From NCBI GenBank assembly GCA_000622025.1, contig JHWU01000024.1, positions 1 through 48,794 on the forward strand: 48,794 nt of DNA, written 5' to 3'. The translations under genes were made by a program, and so were the position numbers. Source of the stretch: Lachnospiraceae bacterium AD3010 (GTDB lineage: Bacteria > Bacillota > Clostridia > Lachnospirales > Lachnospiraceae). The notes beneath the pieces are model-generated. The model was not told where the DNA came from. It worked only from the letters and a program-made list of their open reading frames with translations, and did no database searches. Below, one piece after another: positions 15,171-21,527 of this stretch. Position 1 is the first letter of the stretch. Every line of letters starts with the position of its first letter.

Positions 15171-15962
15171 ATGATAAGACTTATTGTCACTGATATGGAT
15201 GGCTGCCTTCTGGATGAAAAGGGAGCGCTCCCGCCAGATTTCAACGCAGCATTTGATCTGATGCAGAAGAATAATGTACTCTTTACGGCAGCAAGTGGAA
15301 GAGCTATTTCCGGGGTTAAGAGACCTTTTGGAGACTATGCTGAGAATATGGCTTTTATATCAGATAATGGTGCCAGAGCTTATTATCATGGGGATTTCCT
15401 TTTCAGCAGGACGCTTGGCATATCAGAGTATATGCCGGTTATCACAGAATTACGGAAGAATAAAGCACTTCTGACAGTAGCCTGTGGGGAGACCAGGGCA
15501 TGGATCGAAAATACTGAAATCATAACCCCGGAGATGGAAGAGGAACTGTCAAAATACTATTCCGAATGGTATAAATGTGAATTTGAAAACATCCCGGAAA
15601 GGATTGTAAAATTGGCAGTACTGTATTTCGATGATATAGAGAAGAACATATACCCTGATTTCATTAAATTCGATAACGAGAAAATATGTGTACAGGTTAC
15701 TGCATTCGTATGGATGGACATCTATGAGAAAGGAATATCAAAGGGAGGTGCCATCAAAGCAATGCAGGATAAACTCGGAATCGCCAAGGATGAAACCATA
15801 GTCTTTGGGGATTATCTTAATGATATTTCCATGGCAGAATACGCAGCTGTTTCCTATGCTCCTGCGAATGCCCATCCAGATGTCAGAAATGCTTTTACAG
15901 AAACGATAAAATCGAATTCTGAGTACGGGGTAACGGAAAAGATCATTAATCTGCTGAGGTAG
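15171..15962 (+). CDS. Cof-type HAD-superfamily phosphatase
   Basis: 263 residues. HAD motifs: DMDGCLLDE (8-16, nucleophile Asp8 and Asp10), SGRAISG for motif II, a motif III Lys near KGGAIKAM and motif IV FGDYLNDISM with GD and D. Length and cap fit Cof/YidA-type phosphatases, which hydrolyse sugar phosphates and related metabolites in the cytoplasm. It starts after a 159-base A+T-rich gap and its codon use is less A+T-biased than the preceding cluster, so it is probably host or older sequence. The next gene follows after 5 bases. Confidence 0.9.
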   Translation: MIRLIVTDMDGCLLDEKGALPPDFNAAFDLMQKNNVLFTAASGRAISGVKRPFGDYAENMAFISDNGARAYYHGDFLFSRTLGISEYMPVITELRKNKALLTVACGETRAWIENTEIITPEMEEELSKYYSEWYKCEFENIPERIVKLAVLYFDDIEKNIYPDFIKFDNEKICVQVTAFVWMDIYEKGISKGGAIKAMQDKLGIAKDETIVFGDYLNDISMAEYAAVSYAPANAHPDVRNAFTETIKSNSEYGVTEKIINLLR

Positions 15963-15967
15963 TACAG

Positions 15968-16672
15968 ATGATCTATTACAACGATCTGCCGCTTGACAAT
16001 GAAATACTGAAAGCTTTGGGAGAACTAAACATCGATTACGTCTTCCAGCCTATTTTTGAAGCGGATGGAAAGACTATATTCGCCCGGGAAGCTTTAATGC
16101 GACCTGCGGACAAAACGGTAACAGAGCTGATTGAAGAATACACGAAGCTCGGCAAGCTCCATATACTTGAAGTAGCTACCTTTTTCGGAGCCATGCAGGC
16201 CTACCAGCTGAGGGGATATGAATGCCGGATTTCTCTGAATTCGTTTCCGTCAGAGTATTTCACGCTTGCAGAGCAGAGGGCATTTGCAGAATACTATGGA
16301 AAAATGGACGGCCTTGGTATCATCGAGATCCTTGAGTATCCCTATATTTCCGAAGAAGCTGTAGAGGCCAAGAGAGAAGCAACTGCAAGGCAGAGCCTGT
16401 GGATCGCCATAGATGATTTCGGTGTCGGGATCAATAACATGGATGTGGTTGAAATGTATGACACAAAGATAGTTAAGCTTGACAGGCACGTGATAAGCGG
16501 AATAGACCATGAACCGGAGAAACAGGAGAATGTGAAGAAACTGGTTCAGGAGTTTCATTCACGGAAAATGATGGTTCTCGCTGAAGGAGTGGAAGAGAAA
16601 GAGGAGTTTGAATACCTCGTGAGACTCGGAATAGATCTTTTCCAGGGCTATTATCTGGCACGACCGGCGTAA
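15968..16672 (+). CDS. EAL-domain c-di-GMP phosphodiesterase
   Basis: 234 residues, essentially a stand-alone EAL domain. Motifs in order: REALMRP (EAL, Glu metal ligand), SLNSFPSEY (Asn), IIEILEYP (Glu), IAIDDFGVGINN (DDFG pair), IVKLDR (catalytic Lys), VLAEGVEEKEEF (Glu) and LFQGYYLARP (Gln and the QGY-x-x-x-x-P end). All residues needed for metal-dependent hydrolysis of cyclic di-GMP to pGpG are visible, so an active enzyme is predicted. No sensory domain, TM segment or GGDEF is present, so control must come from outside. It is paired with the HAD gene 5 bases upstream. Confidence 0.92.
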   Translation: MIYYNDLPLDNEILKALGELNIDYVFQPIFEADGKTIFAREALMRPADKTVTELIEEYTKLGKLHILEVATFFGAMQAYQLRGYECRISLNSFPSEYFTLAEQRAFAEYYGKMDGLGIIEILEYPYISEEAVEAKREATARQSLWIAIDDFGVGINNMDVVEMYDTKIVKLDRHVISGIDHEPEKQENVKKLVQEFHSRKMMVLAEGVEEKEEFEYLVRLGIDLFQGYYLARPA

Positions 16673-16697
16673 GCATGTCACAGCCTTCATGGGGCGT

Positions 16698-16844
16698 TGC
16701 GGGGCACAGTGATCTTCCGGGAAGCCAAAACAAAAGAATGCCCCGCAGAGGGGGCAGCGGAAAACCGGAAACCATTTAGGTCAATCCGGATCATAAGACC
16801 GGAAGTCAGGTTTCCGGGTTGGAGCGCGGGGGGTGCTTCCCCCG
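16698..16844. repeat. Cluster of G+C-rich inverted repeats next to hup
   Basis: Three palindromic pairs lie in this gene-free stretch: TGCGGGGCA/TGCCCCGCA (16698-16706 and 16739-16747) with a nested CTTCC-G-GGAAG (16714-16724); CCGGAAACC/GGTTTCCGG (16765-16773 and 16809-16817); and CGGGGG/CCCCCG around 16827-16844. The G+C content is far above the flanks. It is the probable outer edge of the mobilisation module, and could be a replication/transfer site or element end. Confidence 0.5.
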
Positions 16845-16865
16845 TCTATATTTTAATTCAGCAAA

Positions 16866-16898
16866 TAAAAAGGAGCCCCGCCTGAGTGGTGGAGCCCC
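16866..16898 (-). terminator. Rho-independent terminator of the hup operon
   Basis: Read on the minus strand, GGGGCTCCACC pairs with GGCGGGGCTCC around the loop ACTCA (10 of 11 positions pair, two of them G-U) and is followed by TTTTT (plus-strand A-run at 16867-16871). It lies about 25 bases after the hup stop codon. Confidence 0.8.
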
Positions 16899-16923
16899 AA
16901 TATAAAGATAAAAAAGAACCAAC

Positions 16924-17208
16924 TTATTTCTTCTTCCCGTTTACGAGATCCTTAAGAGCCTTTCCGGCCTTGAACTTAGGAGACTTTGAAGCAGCGATCT
17001 TGATCTCCTTACCGGTCTGGGGATTGCGTCCCTTTCTTGCAGCCCTCTTGCCTACTTCGAAGGTTCCGAATCCGATCAGGGCAACCTTTCCGCCCTTCTT
17101 AAGCTCTTTAGCCACAACCTCGGTAAAAGCCTTAACGGTAGCCTCGGTGTCCTTCTTTGAAAGCTTGGTCTGCTTTGCGATAGCCTCAACTAATTCTGTC
17201 TTGTTCAT
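16924..17208 (-). CDS. hup: HU-family nucleoid DNA-binding protein
   Basis: 94 residues. The full HU pattern is present: [40 protein letters not shown], then [20 protein letters not shown] with the DNA-intercalating Pro in RNPQTG and the basic C-terminus. The start is the ATG after AGGAGGAAACAC. HU bends DNA and is often needed in relaxosome and integrase complexes, so a copy here could assist mobilisation as well as the chromosome; whether it is the main chromosomal HU is unknown. It follows the small gene at 17237 by 28 bases and ends in a strong terminator. Confidence 0.93.
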   Translation of the reverse strand: MNKTELVEAIAKQTKLSKKDTEATVKAFTEVVAKELKKGGKVALIGFGTFEVGKRAARKGRNPQTGKEIKIAASKSPKFKAGKALKDLVNGKKK

Positions 17209-17236
17209 GTGTTTCCTCCTTGAAAAAAGTGATTGG

Positions 17237-17410
17237 TTATTTCTCTGCTCTGCGCTCATACCTGTCCAGCTTATCCATCAGTGTTAACGGCATAGGCGCG
17301 CCGGATGATAAGAGACGCAGGGCGAGAGACCTGACATCTGCGAGAAATGGATCGTTCGTTTTCTCGTTAAGATGCAGCGCTCTGATCAGCTCCAAATTTT
17401 CTAAAGCCAT
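17237..17410 (-). CDS. Small conserved-looking mobile-element protein, 57 aa
   Basis: Starts at ATG (17408-17410) after AAGGAGAGTAATC and reads [20 protein letters not shown] then [20 protein letters not shown]. It is helical, soluble and uncharacterised. It lies between the relaxase and hup on the same strand, behind its own promoter (17453-17481) which overlaps a 10-bp inverted repeat. I do not recognise the family; position and regulation suggest a mobilisation or copy-control accessory. Confidence 0.65.
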   Translation of the reverse strand: MALENLELIRALHLNEKTNDPFLADVRSLALRLLSSGAPMPLTLMDKLDRYERRAEK

Positions 17411-17431
17411 GATTACTCTCCTTAATACAAG

Positions 17432-17481
17432 ATATGGTATTCTCCGTGAGATATAATACCATATATCTATGGATAATTGAA
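17432..17481 (-). promoter_or_regulatory. Promoter with overlapping 10-bp inverted-repeat operator
   Basis: On the minus strand TTCAAT (plus 17476-17481), a 17-nt spacer and TATTAT (plus 17453-17458) precede the 57-aa gene. A perfect repeat ATATGGTATT/AATACCATAT (17432-17441 and 17455-17464, 13-nt gap) covers the -10 region and start site, so a dimeric repressor could block transcription here. Confidence 0.6.
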
Positions 17482-17510
17482 TGTTCTGAGGTGATTTTGT
17501 ACCGTTATTT

Positions 17511-18938
17511 TTACAGAACATGATCCGATCTATCCTTTCGTGGCATTTTTGATCTTTCCTGATCAGTTTCATAGGCGTTTTCCTTATTCTCAATACCGAG
17601 ATACTCAGTGATATTCCTGTATTTCTGCTCAAGATCCCGCCTTTCTTTTGAGACTGTTTCAAGCTTCATTTCCAGCTCGGAAACCCTCTTCTCCATACCG
17701 CTAATATCAGCGTTTACCTGCTTAAGCTCACGGATATTTGGGGTGATCCCGAAGCCCTGCAGCTTATCCTTTGCCATATCAAAAAGGGCAAGTTTCTCCT
17801 CGTAAGCTTGCAGAAATCTCTCTTTATCCTCCGCTTCGTCATAGCGCCTGCGGTAGCTGACGTTCTCCTTGTATTTCGTGAGATAATAGCGGATTTCCTT
17901 TAGCTCCTTAAGGTCATTTCTGATGGCGGAAAGCTCCGATCTTACTGCGATAACCTCAGCCTTCTTTTTATCTATTTTCTCCCTGAATTCCTTAAGGTTT
18001 CCGGCTTCGGCATAGCTGGAAGCAGCCACCTGAAGGTTCTGTTTATCAGCCCATCTTTTGAGATAGGGACTGTTCTGGAATTTCTCCCCGGAAGTATCAA
18101 TAAGGGTCTTCCTCTGCATGGATTTCCTGACGATATCCTGACTCCTTTTCCGTGTGGTTCTCTGTTCGGAAAGAGCCTCCTTGTCCTTATTCAGGATCCT
18201 TTCCATGATCGCATCACGGGTATACTTAGCACCGAGAGACCGCTCACTTCCCCGGACAAATCTCTGCTGTCGGGGAGCCTTAAATGAGATGTATTTAAGG
18301 GCATCTTTTCCCAGCCCGTCTCCCTTGACTTCATACCCTTTTTCACGGATAAGACGGATGAAATCCTCATAGGAAGCGGCTGCTTTTATGACAGAATCTA
18401 TGTCAAGTCGCATCTGTGTTTTCCATGACCTGCCCTCTTTGTCGGCCTTCCATTCCGCATAGCTTTTGCCCCGGCTTTTCCCGGGAATAATGATGGAAAG
18501 ATTGTGCTCTTTACATAGCTCGTCACTTAATTTCCTGATCTCAAAATATGACCTCTTGCAGCTGTTATACTTTCTGTTTTCCCTGTTAGCCGCAGCGCAG
18601 AAAATGATGTGGGAATGGGGATGGTTTTTATCATTATGGGTGGCAACCACATAAGAATAATTTCCCTTTAACAGCCGGTCCGCAAGCTCAATCCCTATGC
18701 GGTGTGCTTCTTCTGCAGAGACCTCCCCCGGAGCAAAAGACTGTATAAGATGATGGGCTTTTATCGTGTCGGAACTCCTGGTATTTGAAAGCATTTCATC
18801 GAACTCAAACCCTGCGGTTTTCGGTGAGCAGGCGAAGGAAGAAACCAGCAGTTCCCCGTTTGTTTTTTCCGGATTACAGATATAGTCTACTGATTTTTGA
18901 ACTGTTGATCTGATAGCATGGATGCGTGTGTATGCCAT
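17511..18938 (-). CDS. mobA: MobP-type relaxase
   Basis: 475 residues. The N-terminal 200 residues are a relaxase: motif I with the likely catalytic Tyr19 (QKSVDYICNPEKT), motif III metal site THNDKNHPHSHIIF (100-113), plus CKEHNLSIIIPGKSRGKSYA typical of the group. After that comes a long coiled-coil tail (300-455, e.g. LKEFREKIDKKKAEVIAVRS) and a short basic end. Such enzymes nick oriT and covalently carry the strand during mobilisation. It overlaps mobC by 52 nt (mobC stop inside this gene's start), so both are expressed together. Confidence 0.9.
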   Translation of the reverse strand: MAYTRIHAIRSTVQKSVDYICNPEKTNGELLVSSFACSPKTAGFEFDEMLSNTRSSDTIKAHHLIQSFAPGEVSAEEAHRIGIELADRLLKGNYSYVVATHNDKNHPHSHIIFCAAANRENRKYNSCKRSYFEIRKLSDELCKEHNLSIIIPGKSRGKSYAEWKADKEGRSWKTQMRLDIDSVIKAAASYEDFIRLIREKGYEVKGDGLGKDALKYISFKAPRQQRFVRGSERSLGAKYTRDAIMERILNKDKEALSEQRTTRKRSQDIVRKSMQRKTLIDTSGEKFQNSPYLKRWADKQNLQVAASSYAEAGNLKEFREKIDKKKAEVIAVRSELSAIRNDLKELKEIRYYLTKYKENVSYRRRYDEAEDKERFLQAYEEKLALFDMAKDKLQGFGITPNIRELKQVNADISGMEKRVSELEMKLETVSKERRDLEQKYRNITEYLGIENKENAYETDQERSKMPRKDRSDHVL

Positions 18939-19228
18939 ACCTTTTCCATAAGCTCCTTTATCTCTTTAATGTCCTCGGGATACACGTTCCCGGTCTTCTG
19001 GCAGAGCGCCACTATCTGGTTGATATTATTGCCGATGGCGTTCAGCTCTCTGTTATATTTATTGAGGCCGTCGTAGTTCACGTCATAGACGTATCCGTAG
19101 ATAATCAGATTTCGCAGGAAGGCATTTTTGCTCTTCATATTTGAAAGCTTTGTCTTTTCTTCAAGTATGTATTTTTCATCTTCGCTTAGGTGGAGCGAAA
19201 GCTTATATTTTCTAGTCCTTTCTCCCAT
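18887..19228 (-). CDS. mobC: MobC-like relaxosome accessory protein
   Basis: 113 residues with a ribbon-helix-helix N-terminus (YKLSLHLSEDEKYILEEKTK) and the MobC signature LNAIGNNINQIVALCQKTGN. MobC proteins bind DNA at oriT and help the relaxase open it. It is immediately downstream (on the minus strand) of the palindrome cluster taken as oriT, the standard order oriT-mobC-mobA. It overlaps the relaxase start. Confidence 0.88.
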   Translation of the reverse strand: MGERTRKYKLSLHLSEDEKYILEEKTKLSNMKSKNAFLRNLIIYGYVYDVNYDGLNKYNRELNAIGNNINQIVALCQKTGNVYPEDIKEIKELMEKVWHTHASMLSDQQFKNQ

Positions 19229-19261
19229 AATGTCTCCTTAAAATGCTCAAGATTTATATCA

Positions 19262-19393
19262 AAACCGGTCTCCGGTTTATGGTATTTTCCGGTACGGAAA
19301 AGGGGGTCAGGGGGTATCCCCTTGGCAGGAGTTTCCGCTGAATTCTGACGCAGTCAGAAGAAGGGGAAATTCCGGACGTGTGCGCACACGTCC
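19262..19393. other. oriT: Probable origin of transfer (oriT): five consecutive palindromes
   Basis: Upstream of mobC: AAACCGG-TCT-CCGGTTT (19262-19278), TTTTCCG-GTA-CGGAAAA (19285-19301), GGGG-TAT-CCCC (19311-19321), TTCTGAC-GCA-GTCAGAA (19343-19359) and the perfect GGACGTGTGCGCACACGTCC (19374-19393). Four of five have 3-nt loops. Location next to mobC plus dense hairpins is what MOB oriTs look like; the nick site is not identifiable by eye. Confidence 0.7.
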
Positions 19394-19889
19394 AATGCTT
19401 GCTAAGAAACCCGGTATATAATTTGGGGCTTCCCGGTACCTGCCGCTATATTAAACTTCGTGGAATTCTGCAAAAAGATAACCGCAGCAAAACCATGGGG
19501 AAATTTCCCCCGATGATTTGTAGCAGTTCAGATGGTTTTTTATGGATTGCCGCCGGAAGATTTCAGAAAGAATTTCCGGCTGCCTGATTATAATATGACA
19601 GCAGTCCCGGTAAAGCAATATCGTATCAGAAAGATTCATAAAATCATAAGAAGTGGAATGCTGTAATCTTGTGAAGACTTGTGAAAAATGATAGGATTTC
19701 AGAATAGACTGCCCTGCCCCCCGCTTACAACTTGACATCTTTTGACAATCCAAAGGGCATGATAGAATTAGAAAAAAGTATCGGCTATGAGTCAGACGTA
19801 ACGGGCCGAGGATAGCCAATGGGTCAGTTGGATGGAACAGGCAGTTTAGTCAATTTGGACTAATGAAAGTAAAGAGGTTATAACCTGAT
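19394..19889. promoter_or_regulatory. Non-coding gap with promoter for the YhcG-like gene
   Basis: No good reading frame is seen in these 496 bases. They contain the perfect palindrome GGGGAAATTTCCCC (19497-19510) and a tandem TTGACA pair (19732-19737, 19742-19747). The second pairs with TAGAAT (19763-19768) after 15 nt, with an extended TG just before it. This is a plausible but short-spaced promoter for 19890, leaving a leader of about 115 nt. No hairpin or terminator was recognised otherwise. Confidence 0.4.
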
Positions 19890-20924
19890 ATGGAAGATCG
19901 TAGAATTGTAGCTTTCGATAATAAGGATTACGAGCAGCTTATAAGACAAGTCGGAGAAACACTGGATAAGGGGAGGAAAAGCGTAGCATCAGCAATAAAT
20001 GCTTCTATGGTGATTACATACTGGGAAATAGGGCGTCATATTGTTGAATATGAACAGAGCGGCCATGAAACGGCCGAGTACGGATCAAATACACTGAAAA
20101 AACTCTCCAGAGACTTAACTGATCGATACGGAAAAGGTTTCAGCTGGAGTAATACTTACCGTATGCGACAGCTTTATATTGGATATCCAAATTTTGCGAC
20201 GCTGTCGCAAAATTTGAGTTGGAGTCATTATGTGGAACTATTGAAGATAGATGATCCTCTGGAACGGGAATTCTATGAAAAGGAATGCGCCTCTGAACAA
20301 TGGGGAGTCAGGGAACTTAAAAGACAGATGAAGAGCATGCTCTTTCAGCGAATTGCCTTGAGTAAAAACAAAGATGAAGTGATGAAAATGGCTAAAGAGG
20401 GTCAGGTGATCGAAAAGCCAGAGGACATTTTAAAAGAACCATATGTATTTGAGTTTACCGGACTGCCACAGCTCCCTGTTTACGATGAAGGGGATGTCGA
20501 GGAAGCACTGGTAAATAATTTGAGTCAATTTTTCCTCGAGCTCGGGAAAGGGTTCACATATGTCGGAAGACAGCAGAGAATGGTGATAGGAGGTAGGACA
20601 TATAAGGTCGATCTTGTATTCTATCATCGTATCCTGAAATGCTTTGTCCTAATGGATTTAAAGCGTGGTGAGGTTCAGCATGAAGATATAGGACAGATGA
20701 ACTTCTACTTGAATTATTACCGGGAAGAGATGAATACGGAAGGTGATACTGAGCCAATAGGAATAGTGCTGGGAGCGTATCAGGATAAACTTGTTATGCA
20801 GTATGCTCTACAAGGAATTTCAAATCAGGTTTTTGTCAGCAGATATCAATTGTATTTGCCAGATAGAGAACAATTGGAGGCAGAATTCAGAAGATTTATG
20901 AAAAATGAGGATACAACGGAATAG
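19890..20924 (+). CDS. YhcG/DUF1016-family PDDEXK nuclease
   Basis: 344 residues. The N-terminal DUF1016 half contains MVITYWEIGRHIVEYEQSGH, YGSNTLKKLSRDLTDRYGKG and WSHYVELLKI. The C-terminal nuclease half has FLELGKGFTYVGRQQR, YKVDLVFYHR (Asp241) and CFVLMDLKRG (Asp256-Leu-Lys258), the usual YhcG active-site order with Asp in place of Glu in the last motif. Family members are widely found in mobile elements and are proposed to be structure-specific or Holliday-junction-type nucleases. It is monocistronic, with its own promoter-like sequences and terminator. Confidence 0.88.
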   Translation: MEDRRIVAFDNKDYEQLIRQVGETLDKGRKSVASAINASMVITYWEIGRHIVEYEQSGHETAEYGSNTLKKLSRDLTDRYGKGFSWSNTYRMRQLYIGYPNFATLSQNLSWSHYVELLKIDDPLEREFYEKECASEQWGVRELKRQMKSMLFQRIALSKNKDEVMKMAKEGQVIEKPEDILKEPYVFEFTGLPQLPVYDEGDVEEALVNNLSQFFLELGKGFTYVGRQQRMVIGGRTYKVDLVFYHRILKCFVLMDLKRGEVQHEDIGQMNFYLNYYREEMNTEGDTEPIGIVLGAYQDKLVMQYALQGISNQVFVSRYQLYLPDREQLEAEFRRFMKNEDTTE

Positions 20925-20946
20925 GAATAGTTAATACTGAGTAGAG

Positions 20947-20986
20947 GCGGTTTTCAGACCACAAGGTTTGAAACCGCTATTTTTTT
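20947..20986 (+). terminator. Rho-independent terminator after the YhcG-like gene
   Basis: GCGGTTTTCAGACC pairs with GGTTTGAAACCGC around ACAA with one bulged T, followed by TATTTTTTT. Confidence 0.85.
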
Positions 20987-21022
20987 GTGTGAATACACCC
21001 ATTTTTTGCGGGCGACACTACC

Positions 21023-21049
21023 TTGACGTTTCCTAAATTGCAGTATGGT
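21023..21049 (+). promoter_or_regulatory. Promoter-like motif of the 21080 gene
   Basis: TTGACG (21023-21028), 15 nt, TATGGT (21044-21049). The same arrangement occurs at 25114-25140 (TTGACG, 15 nt, TATGCT); the two also share AA[GA]TTGCA just before the second box, so the region is probably under common control. The 15-nt spacing is short for sigma-A alone. Confidence 0.45.
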
Positions 21050-21079
21050 AAACTGCGGCTTAAGAAAAGGAGGTTGTCT

Positions 21080-21466
21080 ATGACTTATAGGATTCTGGTA
21101 GATGGGCAGGAGCATATTATCAAGAAACGGATACCAAAACATAGCAGAGAGGCTGATAACAAGGCTCGTGAGGAAATCATTAAACATTATCTGGATACAG
21201 AAGATGCGAGGGAAGTACAGATTATTGAAGCGTACGAGGACCGAGCTTATCAGTATTGGGAGGATATGTACAGGAGGCAGATCGACGAGATCCCCAGGAA
21301 CGAGTGCGAAAGAAGACTTCTTATAGAGCTCCATGAAGGACGTAGCCCTATTGAAGGCGTCCATGTGCTGCAGAGTGAGTTTGGGATATCAATACAAGAA
21401 GGCACAGCAATTTATGAAGAAATCAGAAACCGATGCAACGAATGGGAAATGAAGAATATGTTATGA
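21080..21466 (+). CDS. Hypothetical protein of the short-PolC cluster
   Basis: 128 residues from ATG 21080, right after AAAAGGAGG; a longer frame from 21023 lacks a ribosome site. It is charged and predicted mostly helical (HSREADNKAREEIIKHYLDT, RNECERRLLIELHEGRSPIE). No motif recognised and no membrane segment. It is first in a unit followed by the PolC-like gene with 60 bases between them, in which lies the shared bipartite motif at 21477. Function unknown. Confidence 0.65.
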   Translation: MTYRILVDGQEHIIKKRIPKHSREADNKAREEIIKHYLDTEDAREVQIIEAYEDRAYQYWEDMYRRQIDEIPRNECERRLLIELHEGRSPIEGVHVLQSEFGISIQEGTAIYEEIRNRCNEWEMKNML

Positions 21467-21476
21467 CGATTACAAG

Positions 21477-21501
21477 ACTGTTGTCGCCAAGATTTGTTAA
21501 T
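21477..21501 (+). promoter_or_regulatory. Bipartite motif ACTGTTGTCGCC-N6-TGTTAAT, copy 1
   Basis: This exact 12 + 6 + 7 arrangement occurs again at 28183-28207, before the wHTH gene at 28254; the six middle bases differ. The first copy sits 26 bases before the PolC-like start codon. TGTTAAT could supply a -10 (TTAAT), with the 12-mer as activator or repressor site. The 3' end also forms AGATT/AATCT. Confidence 0.6.
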
Positions 21502-21527
21502 CTACCAGATAAAGGAGGGCGCGATTC

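Larger units (their letters stand above)
16673..19889. mobile_element. Mobilisation module (IME- or plasmid-like)
   Basis: A minus-strand block holds HU, a small protein, a MobP relaxase and MobC, bordered on one side by a palindrome block (16698-16844) and on the other by a probable oriT (19262-19393). No coupling protein, type IV secretion gene, replication protein or integrase is in this block, so it would need a helper to move. The exact ends cannot be fixed; the limits given are the flanking genes. Confidence 0.6.

Noticed and set aside
19890-20924. Type I restriction or DNA methylase gene
   Set aside because: The nuclease half matches YhcG/DUF1016, with no methylase or HsdR helicase motifs nearby.
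21023-21079. Extended N-terminus of the 21080 protein (MTFPKLQYGK...)
   Set aside because: Lies on the promoter-like TTGACG/TATGGT segment; AAAAGGAGG directs initiation to ATG 21080.
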